Assembly (NCBI GenBank): GCA_944548615.1
Contig: OX155980.1
Location: 64,737,595 to 64,801,594, forward strand
Direction of reading: 5' to 3'
Length of the DNA stretch: 64,000 bases
Source: Micropterix aruncella
Taxonomy: Eukaryota > Arthropoda > Insecta > Lepidoptera > Micropterigidae
Made by a program: the position numbers and the translations under genes. The notes under the pieces were generated by a model. It saw nothing but the letters and a program-made list of their open reading frames with translations. It was not told the origin of the DNA and did no database searches. This document shows, in pieces, positions 22,330 through 33,839 of this stretch. Position 1 is the first letter of the stretch, and every line of letters starts with the position of its first letter.

Positions 22330-23174
22330 ATGGCGGATCAATCGGTGGAGGACCTACTGGATTCTTGGGGAATGTCAAAATATAAGGACAATTTTAAAAG
22401 TAAGTACCTACTTCCTAAGTCTTTTATAAATATTCCTTTTAGCATACTATTCTGTGTTTTCGCGTTCCATTCTTTAACGTCACCCGACTATATTCACCAC
22501 GCTTATTCCGAATCTGCAAAATCTTTATTCGGTGTCAATAAATAAGCGAGAAATAGGCAGTAAAGCGTCAAACCCATACATTTCAGTAGGTTTGGTTAGT
22601 TTTTTACTTTCCCGGGTACCACTGGTAGGGAAAGTATTGTGATCGTGCGGGAAAAAAAATTAGATAACGACGGATATATCCATTTTGAGACCCCAAGACG
22701 ATTAAGACCATTTCCAGAAAAATGTCTGTCTATGTCTGTATGTATGTCTGTATGTAATCTCTCACGATACTGCCGAGCCGTTGAACCGATTGATTTGAAA
22801 TTTAGTATATAGGCATAGTCTCACCTGGAATGCACCCATTAGTTTTTGTCTGTCAACTGTCAAACCAAACTGTCACTGTTAAAAATTGACAGTAACTATA
22901 TCTCACCGAAAATTACTTGTGATATATCATTTTTTTATTAAAAAAATAGGTTTGTTTTTTATAGGCTTTTATAATTTCACCTGTAGGTATGTACCTCACT
23001 AAGTTACTTTTCTGACGACTCAGCTTACATTATTTTACCTTTATTCTAGAGGAAGGTGTCACGTTGGAGGCGCTGCATGTTCTATCCAAGGACCACATTA
23101 ATCGTCTCGTGCCGTGGGTCAAAGTTAAGGGTACGGAGTATAAGTCACACACAATACTTACCGAGGATGTATAA
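22330..23174 (+). CDS. Two-exon SAM-like domain protein inside the CACTA element
   Basis: Exon 1 starts at ATG 22330 and ends at 22399 before a consensus donor (GTAAGT). Exon 2 starts at 23050 after a pyrimidine-rich acceptor (ttattctag) and stops with TAA at 23172-23174. The joined product is about 60 residues. It begins MADQSVEDLLDSWGMSKY and continues in exon 2 with EGVTLEALHVLSKDHINRL. This W-G-(M/L)-x-x-Y-x-x-x-F ... (E)GV-x-LEAL-x-x-L-x-x-(D/E)-H/L pattern fits a sterile-alpha-motif (SAM) helical bundle. SAM-like N-termini occur in some transposon-derived proteins of animals. It may be the first exons of a longer transposase, as a candidate later exon lies just downstream in another phase, or a short stand-alone product. 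Splice sites are predicted, not proven. Confidence 0.55.
22600..22910 (+). repeat. Short interspersed repeat with GTCT/GTAT run inside the intron
   Basis: The stretch tgtctgtctatgtctgtatg near 22724, followed by gagccgttgaaccgattgat near 22774 and a ttgaaatttagtatataggc block, matches a module very common in arthropod repeats: a GTCTGT run followed by a GAACCGAT phrase. It lies within the 650-base intron of the SAM-like gene. Family not named. Confidence 0.4.
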
Positions 23175-23428
23175 TAGATGATTTAGGAGGTGTTACTTTC
23201 ATGGTAATTAGAAATATTTATATGTATAGCGACGAAAGGGTAATTTTTGAATGTGCTATGTTTAATACATTGGAATTTGATGATCATTTTAATAGCTTTG
23301 AAGTTGCGGTTCCCGATAATGAGAAAAAAAAAATAATTTTCTATGATTCACTTGCATGCCATGTTCCAAATAATATTACAATCTTGTCTAGCGGGCAGAG
23401 ATTTATAACACTAAGGTCTCAGTTGTAA
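23171..23428 (+). pseudogene. Possible transposase C-terminal exon fragment
   Basis: An open frame running through DDLGGVTFMVIRNIY to a stop at 23428, overlapping the end of the SAM-like exon in another phase. The layout (a DG/GG-x-V-x-x-V turn, a hydrophobic strand, a FECAMF segment, a final short strand region before the stop) resembles the C-terminal tail that follows the transposase core in animal EnSpm-type proteins. No catalytic core precedes it, suggesting an internal deletion. Assignment is tentative; it may simply be an unrelated short frame. Confidence 0.3.
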
Positions 23429-23742
23429 TTTAAAGGTGTGCATGTTTCGAATCACATAATTATTGTATTGTCTTACCAGAGAAAAATAATAGCGAGCAAC
23501 AACTTTTTCTGTGAATAATATGTTTGTTGCAATTCCAGATTGTTTGGTGTTATGATATGAAGACTCTGTGGCCGACAAGCTTCATTTCTGACGTCCGATG
23601 AACCTTGTAAAATTTAAACTGCCCTTTGCTAGCACAAATTCTAAAAAATAATTTGATAAGGTCCCCGGACGTCAGAAATGAAACATGTCGACCGTACGTA
23701 AAGTTGCCGATTGAATTTGTAATACAAGGTATGCAAAAAGAT

Positions 23743-24245
23743 GTACTGATTTCATTCGACCTTTCATAACAAACCGCTTTTACATACTGTACATCAATAT
23801 TATTAATGTTTTTAAGTTTACGCTGTTATTTGGCATTATGTAATATTTTAATTTTAGGGATTACGGAATTGTACTGATTTCATTCAACCTTTCATAACAA
23901 ACCGCTTTTACATACTGAACATAAATATTATTAATGTTTTTAAGTTTACGCTGTTCTTTGGCATTATGTAATATTTTAATTTTAGGGATTACGGAATTGT
24001 ACTGATTTCATTCGACCTTTCATAACAAACCGCTTTTACATACTGAACATAAATGTTATTAATGTTTTTAAGTTTACGCTGTTCTTTGGCATTATGTAAT
24101 ATTTTAATTTTAGGGATTACGGAATTGTACTGATTTCATTCGACCTTTCATAACAAACCGCTTTTACATACTGTACATAAATATTATTAATGTTTTTAAG
24201 TTTACGCTGTTATTTGGCATTATGTAATATTTTAATTTTAGGGAC
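23743..24245 (+). repeat. 128-bp tandem repeat, 4 copies
   Basis: gtactgatttcattc starts at 23743, 23871, 23999 and 24127: period 128. Copies are nearly identical (for example tgttatttgg versus tgttctttgg). The array is inside the CACTA-like element and directly abuts the inverted repeat at 24258-24472. Confidence 0.9.
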
Positions 24246-24257
24246 TATCAGTGTATT

Positions 24258-24472
24258 TGATTTACATAAGTCGACGTTTCGCCTGCTATGTCACAGGCTT
24301 CATCAGGTACCAGAGTACGGGCACCGGGGTGTATCTGGTGCCCGTTGTACCAAACATCAAACTAAGTTGGAAGTTAGGTACAATGGGCACCAGACGTCTG
24401 CTCCAGGAATTCCCGTGGTTCCTGATGAAGGCTTTGACGTAGCCGGCGAAACGTCGACTTATGCAAGTTAAA
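24258..24472. repeat. Imperfect inverted repeat, about 215 bp
   Basis: Left arm acataagtcgacgtttcgcc and right arm ggcgaaacgtcgacttatgc are near-complementary, followed inwards by cttcatcagg/cctgatgaag and then by gggcaccgg/gtgcccattg-type complementary blocks. Hairpin-forming, no coding function. The gaaacgtcgac...gatgaag wording is typical of a widespread arthropod repeat module of unknown type. Confidence 0.55.
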
Positions 24473-24648
24473 TCCACTGTTAATCCGTAAAATAAAAGAA
24501 GTGAGCATTGTGATTGTATAAAACGGCTATATATGTGTAGGCGGAGCATCGTGTTCTAATTACACGACATATCGGCACCTTTCTGTAATAATGTGAGTTA
24601 AAAAAATAAATACAACTAAATGTTTATTTTCTTTGATTTCAGTCTCCT

Positions 24649-24908
24649 CAGCTGAAAGCAACGAAACGTCTAGTGAGATGTAGCCAACAAGTGAATTTTG
24701 AGCCCTCACTTACAGGCCTACTCGCTATTGTGGGCGAGTAAGCTTGGTACAGTAGTGCCCAGCTGAGAGTTCCCATCTGCTGATGTAGTAAGGACATAAA
24801 ATATGTCCTTACTACATCAGCCAATAGGAATTCTCAGTTGGACAGTACTGTATGTGGGGCCCAGTTCATTTGGCTACATCTTACTAGATGTTTAGTTGTT
24901 TTCAGCTA
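24649..24908. mobile_element. Foldback/MITE-like hairpin nested in the CACTA element
   Basis: Outer arms cagctgaaagcaacgaaac and the complement of gtttagttgttttcagct enclose further complementary blocks (gagatgtagcc/ggctacatctt; gtagtgccca/tactgtatgt). A nearly perfect central stem has its tip at aaggacataaaatatgtcct (from about 24790). Total about 260 bases. Confidence 0.65.
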
Positions 24909-24969
24909 AACAGCGTAGCTGTGAAACCCAAACAATTTAGGTACACTTACAAACGTAGTTTAGCTACGT

Positions 24970-25396
24970 ATAACTGAACAGTTTGGCTATCTACTAATAA
25001 ACACTTTAGCTATGTATTACTGAACACTTTAGCTATCTTCTACTGAACAGTTTAGCTACCCACTACTGAACAGTTTGGCTATCTACTACTAAACACTTTA
25101 CCTATGTATTACTGAACACTTTAGCTATCTATTACTGAACACTTAGCTATCTATTACTGAACACTTTAGCTATCTATTACTGTACACTTTAGCTATCTTC
25201 TACTGAAGTTTAGCTACCCACTACTGAACAGTTTGGCTATCTACTACTAAACACTTTACCTATGTATTACTGAACACTTTAGCTATCTATTACTGAACAC
25301 TTAGCTATGTATTACTGAACACTTTAGCTATCTATTACTGTACACTGAAGCTATCTACTACTGAACAGTTTATCTATCTGCTACTGAACAGTTTTG
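24970..25396 (+). repeat. Minisatellite, 23-bp unit, right subterminal array
   Basis: Degenerate head-to-tail units of the form tttagctatctactactgaa plus cac or cag, roughly 17-18 copies. The core tagct(a) is the inverted counterpart of the tagctaaa motifs on the left side, as expected of subterminal transposase-binding repeats in a CACTA element. Confidence 0.85.
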
Positions 25397-25521
25397 TAAA
25401 ATTTTAGCTCTTTTCGTTTAGCTGTGGTACCTAATTGTTTAGGTGTCACCACAGCAGCTAAACTGTTTTGTAATTATTTACTGAATCTTCGGTAACTAGT
25501 TACAAAACAGTTTTTTCAGTG

Positions 25522-27086
25522 CATTAGCGTTATGACCTCGCCCGTTTGTCGCATCATTGCAATAAGCCGCCATTATTAGTAGCTTCAAAAATATGTGAAA
25601 GTATAATGTTAAGTATATACATATATTTAGTTTAGCATACATAGTACACACTCTGATAATTAAATGAGTGATCAGAATTTAATTAATTTTCAGAACGTCA
25701 TTAGTCTAGAATATAAATTTTGATTAACGTAAAATGCAATAAGTGTATGGATAAAACTCTAATAGGAAAGTTTCAAAGGTGTCATAATAGACACTTATGT
25801 ATTAATAAATTTAACTATTCAGCTGGTATCAAACTAATTTATTTATTATGTTGTCCCATTATGAGTCGAGGCCGCTTCCTGTGTTAAAGCGGATGTTTTT
25901 CTTATGTGACCTAGAAAAGAAAAAAAAATCGGCTGTTTTAATAAATATTTTTATTTATTAAAGCAACACTTTTGGAATGGGAAAATTGTATTTATTTAAC
26001 CCATTTCTAAATTTCTTTAAAAAAATCGGTAAAAGGAAATAAATAGGAATAAATTTTTCCCTAACTATTTTTAGGCAGTATATTTATTCTTCATTATCAT
26101 ATAAGTAATTTAGGGTACTACTTACTGAAACGCCCTACGCCAATGATATCCTAATATAATTAATTTCGTTCGGATTTTAAATTAAACGGAAAATTCAAAA
26201 GACTACTTCAAAATGCTACTTTATAAGGTGACAGAAAACAAAACCACATTTTTAAAAATATTTTTTGTTTCGAACAGTGGCGAAGGAAATAAAAAATGCG
26301 AAGAGAAAATGCTTCGAAATATCTGAACACTCAGCGTTTTTGGGCACCCGTTCGTATAAAAATCGAGTGATTCGCCTCAAGAAGGAAATCACCACATCAC
26401 AACACGTAATCGAAATAAAATATATAATTACGAATATTTAATTAAAAAACTTTAGGTATAATTAGACAAATGTGTAGAGTTTCATTTAGTAATCTTTTAT
26501 ATCTTTTTACTATTACCCAAAGAAATATCAATAGAAGAGAACCAATATATCACTAATGATTTCAGAATTCAATCATAAATATGTTTGTTTATACCTTACA
26601 TTGGGCCTTTGCAGCAGAATTATTTATTATAATAATACATTTACAGCAGAATCATTTATTATAAGAATGATTATACCCCCTTACGGAAAGTGCCTATTGT
26701 CTATCATTAAGTCTTTATAAATTCTTTATCGATTGAGTTGGAAAGAAATATTTTCTTTGTATCAGTTTTGAACGTTTAAAGTAATATAGGACTTAAAAGA
26801 TCAAATGAAACTCAGTTTTCGTCATTATAAGGCAAAGCATACATAAATAAGTAGAAATAACTTTTTAATATCTACCATTTACTACCCACAGATTAGTAGT
26901 TTACAAATTGAGTAGACTACTTTATCGCCAGTAATATGTACGACATGCAATATTTAAATATTTCGTAGTTTAATATTACTTCCAGGGGCATCTGAATTTT
27001 AACACGACATAGTTGGCTGACGATCGATGGATGAAAGCATTTAAATGATAGTGACACCGTACAAAAAGTCTTGGCATGGATAATCT
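25522..27086. other. AT-rich spacer
   Basis: No coding sequence or element ends recognised. A phrase near 26350 (gttcgtataaaaatcgagtg) has TATA-like character but no associated gene. Confidence 0.4.
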
Positions 27087-27857
27087 ATACTAATATTATA
27101 AAGAAGTAATATTTGTAAGTTTGTAAGTTTACCTATATGTTTTTATGTAAGGGTAATCCGATTTCAAAAATTCGTTCAGTGATGAAATGGTCTATTATCT
27201 ATGAGTGCTATAGGATATACGGATATATTATTGTGATAAATATTGGTTTTTAATACGAAATCTTGTTACCTGTAAATCAAGTCGGAGAAAATGAGCTGGG
27301 GATTTGCTTATCGGCGTGCGCTGACGAAACGGTTTAATATAATATGTGAAAACAATATATGACAAAAACATCGGCCTCAGAGAGATCTATAAAAAAATGA
27401 ATGACAGTATATATCCAACTTTTATATTAAAGCTACAGTAACTGCTTGTATGTCTCAAAAAATAAGAAAATATGTAGGCAATGATTGTTGAAGACATTAG
27501 CAATAAAATACGAATCCTTATCAAAATAAATTATTCCATTATCACTGGTGGGTAATACAGATAAAATTAGGTGTTTGCTGTAAGTTCTTAGGTGGTATAT
27601 TTATAAATATATCATGAAATTAGTAACGCTTGCAAGCACCCCTAAATACCTAGCAGGCGGCGGCTGCTGGCTCAGCAAGGTCAGCTTTCAGCGGAAGGCG
27701 GCGGTCTAGGATATAGATAGCGTGCATCTGATGGGGGACGTCTTTCACTATATGTCTAAAGGTAGCTTCGAAAATGGCATGTAATCGCCACTCTATTTAA
27801 AATAACAAATCCATTCGAAACTTTACGCGAAGCGAAGCCGCGGGCAACAGCTATTAG
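27087..27857 (+). mobile_element. Helitron-like non-autonomous repeat, plus copy
   Basis: Starts tctatactaatattataaag after an A, and ends gcgaagccgcgggcaacagc with a short 3' hairpin, the form of a large lepidopteran Helitron-like family (5' A|TC, 3' CTAG|T). Here the 3' terminal CTAG has decayed to CTAT. Internal landmarks (gtttgtaagttt, cggtttaatataatatg, a GC-rich gcggcgg block) recur in reverse order at 36333-37090. No coding capacity. Confidence 0.6.
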
Positions 27858-28059
27858 ACATATAATTTTAATGACACCCACAGAGCTGCAAATAATTAAT
27901 TAACATTTAGAAAATTACTACTTTTATTATGGTATCGTTTAATAGAATATCCATTATTTTATGACCAGTATCCATAGGTTTATTCAAACCAAAATATAGT
28001 AATTATATATAAACAATAAGAAACTGCAATGCGCCAAATTTTGATTATTTATTTCGTCT

Positions 28060-29059
28060 CGGGACAGTTGCGGCCCCGTACATTTGCGGCCCTCTTTTAA
28101 TTTTTCGAATAATGATAAAATTAAAGTGAGACATTTGCGGCCCTGACCCTATGTTTCCGGCTACCACCTGGGAAGTTTTTGTTTTACTATTTCAAACAAT
28201 CTACTGAAGGTTTTCTTCTGCCTAGTTTTGCAGTAGTGTAAACATTATATGCGCCACATCTTTGGATACGTATAGTTATAGATATCGATGGATTTTAAGC
28301 AGGCTATTTTAAATGTTATAAATAAAAATAAAATTTCGATTAAATTACTTACAGAAAGTATATTCCTACAACAATATTTTACAGTAGGTAATTGAAAAAT
28401 ACTATCATTACAATTATTAAAAAATACGAATTCTCGAAATAGGACATATTTATAAAGTAGAAATTATACATATTATTACAGTTAATTTTATTTATTCATG
28501 TAACTAATTATAGCTTTGTTTATAATGTCTTTTTACGTGCCTAGACCTAATGTATATAACTGTATATTATCGTTTACGGTTTTAAAACTAGCCGACTATT
28601 ATAATTATAAAGCATGTAAGTCTACGTGAAATTATCTTAAAATAATATTCTTACAATATAAATATTGTCAACTGATTTTCTATCGAATGGTAACAGTACC
28701 ATTACTTTATTTCTATGATAAGCGATTATGTGTTTCATTTCTCTTATTGTCGGCAAGATATGCAATGCGGCTTGTTTTATTAGGATTTTCGCAATATGGA
28801 TTTCTTGGTTGCCGGCTTTGGCTGCATAGCGGTAATGACCTTTTAATAACTCGGCCCGTTGGAAGGTAGGTAGGTAGGTACTTTCTAGTCTTTGATATAT
28901 CGAAATAATATTTCCTTTTCAGCGTTCAGCATTGGTTAAATGGTATTAGCCGGTATATAGGGTCAGGGCTGCAAATGTCTCACTTTAATTTTATCATTAT
29001 TCGAAAAATTAAGAGCAAATGTATCGGGGCCGCAAATGTACTGCGCCGCAATTGTCTCG
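28060..29059. mobile_element. 1.0-kb non-autonomous element with about 100-bp terminal inverted repeats
   Basis: The left end (from 28060) reads cgggacagttgcgg and the right end is the complement of cgagacaattgcgg. The match extends about 93-103 bases inwards (28060-28152 and 28957-29059), including ttttcgaataatgataaaat and a final ccctgaccctat. Each TIR carries two or three copies of acatttgcggcc, likely binding sites. The 800-base interior is AT-rich with no convincing gene; the small frame at 28687-28869 has no family likeness. No clear target duplication, so the superfamily is unknown. Confidence 0.75.
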
Positions 29060-29475
29060 GATTCATTTATTGTTATAAATCGTCTTAAAAATAACCAATA
29101 TAATTTCACAAGATACTGATATCGACATAATGTTTATTTGGGCAAAGGCATGTTGTAAGACTAAAACGAGATTTGCTCAGACTGGTGCTTCTGCAGTGAA
29201 ATTATAAATTAGGGAATAATTAGGTAAACAGTTAATTAGAGCAAAAAAAAACAATTATAAACAATCTGAAAAATTGAGGGAATAGATTGGTACCCATGGG
29301 TACGCCGACGACCTTCAGCACCAAGCTGGAAACAGATGGCCGATACTCTTTACTTGCGGTCAGTCAATAAGAATGGAACCGGTCTATTGTAAAAGGCGTA
29401 AGATTATAAATCACAAAATAACAAGAATTATTTTAATCCTCTTAGTACACTACTGGTTCCTAATGGTTCCGTGCA

Positions 29476-30120
29476 CCTTGGGTGGTGTTGGCCAAAAACC
29501 TACGTCATCTTGCCTGCCCAACTCATGGATTAACTCCTATCTGGTAGCCTCCTCGAAAAGGGGCTTACCCTGTCAGGGCCGCTGTGAGCTTCTGCGTCGG
29601 CTGTAATCCTGCAGTCGGAGGCGGTTGGGATCAGAAGATCGCGGATTTGAGGGAATATCTTGAGCGAAACTGGGCAGTTGGTACACTTTCCGGTTTTCTG
29701 GAGACGTACGTTTCCTATGACAGCGGAGCGTCATTGTCGACCTGACATCTTCAATCCATAAATCGGTCCGTTAGCCACCCGACCCCGAGTTACCATGGCG
29801 GGCAAATAGTGTCGCGGTCCGCAAAATATTCAAACTGAATAACCGCTTACGTCAGGTTGACACCGCGCAAGCGACCTCGAACCCTTACCAGACCGGACGA
29901 CGGAGAAATCCGGCCAAAGCTGATATTAAGGGCTGAGGTTGGCCTGCTGATTTCACATTCCAGTGCCTCGCGGTTCTTAGTTCTTACGGTTATTTTGGCG
30001 AAGCTATGAAGTGGACTATGTTGTTTTTGAGTCACTGTGTAATCACTTCACGACAGAACGAATGATCTATATCGTTATAACAGCCTGAGGTGTCGGGATC
30101 GCCCGTTGCAGATGACAGCT
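29476..30120 (+). repeat. R-family copy 4
   Basis: Aligns by eye with 47045-47697. Shared blocks include ggtagcctcc near 29546, accgcttac near 29840, cgcgcaagcgacctcgaac near 29863, gtgcctcgcggt near 29965 and the terminal gttataacagcctgaggtgt followed by gcccgttgcagatgac. No shared reading frame. Confidence 0.6.
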
Positions 30121-30129
30121 ACAAAGTAT

Positions 30130-30780
30130 ACTCTACTATCTTCGCAAGAATAGACGCTTCGCTGAACGCAGCCAGTAATTTAGAAAGACCTGTGGTTTAA
30201 ACGGGCAGTTCTCGATGTTTTTATAACTATGTTGCACTAACGGCTTACGTGTTTTTAACTTGCGTGTTGGCAATATTACCACTGCTATTTAATGGATGAT
30301 ATTCTGAGCCGTCGCGTCGGCTAGAAATAAGATAAACCATCTATATTGCATGCACAAACGAATGCGTTTCTGAAATTGAACTGCCTTTTAATCAGGTTTA
30401 GCTACATGATTTGATGGTCAATTTAATAATAATAATAACAGTATTAATTCTATTATTTTTAGCAATAACCTAATATCATATGTATGCAATTTTAGCAATA
30501 ACCTAAGAGGCTTGTAAGAAATTGCTAATGTGAAGTTGATTTATTTATCATAAATTAACTATACTTATCAATACAAATGTTCCAAATTTTAAGTTTGCTT
30601 CGATGCTAGAGTAAAATCGGTACCCACATACCCGATTTACATAGCCCCCTCAAAAAATAAATAAATACTATATTAAACATTAATATAATATATTAACTAA
30701 ACAGATATTATACTGAAAAATTAAACTAAACTTTATCTTATACTAAATAAACTAAATCAAACTTAATCATCTAAGATGTG
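30130..30780. other. AT-rich spacer
   Basis: No supported feature. Confidence 0.4.
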
Positions 30781-30784
30781 ACGA

Positions 30785-31275
30785 ATTTATTTACGAGCGA
30801 ACTCGTCTAACTGGTCGAGCGTCCGGGTACAGCCTTCGAGGGCACACTTCTTCGTACATGCCATGCATTGTTCTTGTTGCATGTCTCGACTTATTCATGG
30901 ATGTCATGTATTGTACCTATCCTCGTAGATTCCTGATGCTCTATATGGTGCGTCGCAATGGAGCCAAGAATTTTTATCATCCCTGTCAGTTACCGATGAT
31001 AAATTTACACTAGAGGTTTTTTTTTTGGTGTGTTTTTAATGGCTCCAATTAAGGCTGACATTATTTTATTGTTCCACTCTACAAAATCTGTCTGCTCCAG
31101 ATCTGTTTCCTACAACTACGATGTATTAGTATGCAATATTTTAAAGTCGACTGAGAAACGTGGTACTGATTAGCTGCCCATTTGTAGTCCGTTCTCCTAC
31201 TTAAAACTTCTAAAATGGTCTTCGACATATTCGCCACCTCCCATAACTCTATTAGCAGTTCTTCTGTAAGAACTT
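30785..31275 (-). pseudogene. Possible psq-type helix-turn-helix transposase relic
   Basis: The minus strand from 31275 reads a degraded segment containing ILEVLSRR followed by YKWAANQYHVSQSTLKY, which resembles the A-A-x-x-Y-x-(V/I)-P/S-x-STL core of psq/pogo-type DNA-binding domains. Further along, at about 30890-30800, a short open stretch has a cysteine-rich CMACTKKCALEGC segment ending at a stop. Intervening stops show it is dead. Family call is weak. Confidence 0.3.
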
Positions 31276-31279
31276 GTCG

Positions 31280-33480
31280 TCTCTGTTGCGATACGAAAAG
31301 ATGAGCAAACGATGTTTTCTTAACATATTAGGAATAAAAAGTAATTGGTCCAAAACCGGGTACTACCTGGTTTTAACCGAATATATTTTGCCCAGAGGAA
31401 GGACGGCAACAAAATATTTCGCCAAAAAAACACCCGATATTTATCGCTTAATACGCACCCAATATTTACAAGCTAGAACACTACCGATGGCGGTGGTTCA
31501 ATATGTTAAACTTATCCTTACCTTATTTTAATTATTCAATCCACAAGCACATAGATTTTGATTAAAATAACATGAAACTCAGTCAAAACCACAGTATATA
31601 CTGTGGTCAAAACTGAGAAAATTTGTCGGTGCATTGCGTCCGACATCTGTTGACATGAAATTCGACAAATGAAATTCACTGCCGCTAAATGGTGACGGCA
31701 AATACGCACGCTAACACGAAAATACGAATTGAGATACGAAAAATAATTAACTTACCTGATTTTACCCGTTTTGATCGGTTCTCCCCTATTCGTTTTTGAG
31801 CTGTATTTATAACGATTTCGATTTTAACATCTCACCCAATCGATTGCCATTCTAGACGCTCGAGAAACATCTGACAGCAACCGTTAATTTGGTAAACAGG
31901 TGTTACAAGTTGAAAATATGAATGTCATAATAAACGTTATTTTATTGACTGGCACCCCCAGAACAAAACGGTATTCAGGCCATTGAATTGACGGCGCTGA
32001 AGTTAATTAACCACGGTTATACCAATCGGAAAGTTAACTCAATCTTACTCGTAAAGTCGTTTTCTAAAATCGTCAGTGTTTTATGCGTTTGAAAAAGACA
32101 AAGAAGAAGAATTCTGTAGAAAAAAAAAAATATTTCCATTTCTTAAGAATATAGCGTTTTACTATTATTATGAAATGTGTGGTTTATGCAAAGTTTCGAG
32201 TACATTACATGTTGGGTGCTTAACTTGTGAATTTACATATCTGCCTGTTTTTCGCAATAAATAGCACTCAAATATTTCTGACCCGTATAATCAAAACCGG
32301 TCTTGTGAAGGACTAGCATAACCGCAGTGCGATATATGGGAAAATAAATCTTTAGATAACTGCAAACGAAACAAGGTTAAAAAAATGATATATAGTTTAA
32401 AGATATGTCCTTTAAAAAAAGTGTAACGTATGATGGCGCAAAGTAACTTTACCATTAATTATTATATGTAGGGGCCCTTGCTGACTACACCAGTATCCTT
32501 ATTAGGAAGGGTTTTATAAAATTATTACCCAAAACAAAGAGATCCAAAAAAGTGTATTTAAGGATTTAAATATTATTTTATACTACTCGTGTATTCTTCT
32601 ACGGAAGGGCAATGATAGTCATAACTATCTTCTCTCTCGAGGATATTTAAATGAAATAGAGATGTTTGGCGTATTATGATCGTTTTTTTTTACTAACCCT
32701 CCATCATCCTTGCATTATCAATTGTTGAACCCTTCGAAGTCCGTTTCCCATCGCGCGAGGACTTCTAAATTATTCGGATACTAAAGTATCCATTTACCAT
32801 GACAATATGTAGTTCTGTATTTTTTCATACGGTACATAGCTTAAAATTCGATTCTATTTTCGTACACGAAATTCGAATTCTCCCTATTTCAATATGATCA
32901 TCACAGATTCTTGAAATTTAACCTATATTGTCAGTGTCATGCCTGAACACCAATGTACAAATTTACACTTCTGAGATAATCGCGTTTGAAAATTTTTATT
33001 TACGAAAATTTGGAACAGATTTCAACTACGGCGATAAACAGGTGGCTTGTTTCAACCACTTCAATGCAGTTCTCACATTATCCACTTCGGCATAACATTC
33101 TTCGTTTTATTGTGAGTGCGCCTGTGTTTTGGCATGACAACGACGATATATCGGTACATACATATAATACTAATTTCAGGCAGAAATGTATAGAATATAT
33201 CCAATACGCCGATCTGCGCAATGCCGCTCCGTAATGGTCGGGTCTCTCGCCTCCCTGAGCACGCCTCTGAAATCGACTACTTTTTTGCCAACTGCTGTTG
33301 CGCGTAATCTGCACAGAGATTTTGAGGTCATCGGCTTCGCACCAGAAGTGGGCAAGCTACCTACTCGCAAGCCGGACGAAAAACACAGTAACTATCAAAT
33401 TCCACTCTTTGAGAATTTCGAACTGATTCAAACGTACTCTTTTTAAATCAATTAACTGTGAATGCTGGAGACATCACTTA
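31280..33480. other. Unassigned tract
   Basis: Several short frames (for example 31274-31531, 32986-33234, 33186-33446) exist on overlapping strands with no domain likeness. No element ends identified. Confidence 0.35.
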
Positions 33481-33839
33481 CCTAGGATTTATTATATAAT
33501 ACAAAAATAGGGTAAGGGTTTCCTTTTAGCACCTGAAATTCGATTGTTTTGGCAACAGAAACCCTTGAACACATTGGAAAGGTATCGATTCATTTAAAAA
33601 GTTTTCTACTTGAGATTAAATGGGTATATAGTAAATGGGGATATAACTAATCTTTGAGATTAAATGGGTGATTGATTGTTTGATATTTTAATGGATGACT
33701 TATTAAAATTATTGATTCATTTTGATTTTAAATGAGTGAGATTTTATATGATCGCATACGATTTTTGTATATTTTCGTTGACTTTCACCATGTAATTTCA
33801 AATTTCAATCATTTCATTTCAAATTTAATCATTTCAAAT
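33480..33839 (+). repeat. Simple-sequence-like AT-rich stretch
   Basis: Irregular recurrences of gagattaaatgggt (33610-33670) and of atttcaaattt/atcatttca (33795-33840) immediately before the LINE fragment. Possibly decayed microsatellite. Confidence 0.4.

Larger units (their letters stand above)
21030..25521 (+). mobile_element. EnSpm/CACTA-like DNA transposon, 4.49 kb
   Basis: Termini are CACTGAAAAAA at 21030 and the complementary TTTTTTCAGTG ending at 25521, with CA on both outer sides (21028-21029, 25522-25523) as a candidate 2-bp target duplication. As in CACTA elements, the subterminal regions are crowded with short motifs, here tagctaaac-type on the left (21040-21910) and the inverted gtttagcta/tttagctat type on the right (24900-25400). 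Inside are a TATA-like promoter, a two-exon SAM-like gene, a possible transposase tail, a 128-bp tandem array and a long hairpin. A complete transposase was not found, so this is probably a deleted, non-autonomous copy. Confidence 0.65.

Noticed and set aside
26340..26400. TATA-like promoter (cgtataaaaatcgagtg)
   Set aside because: No gene downstream and the motif is expected by chance in AT-rich DNA.
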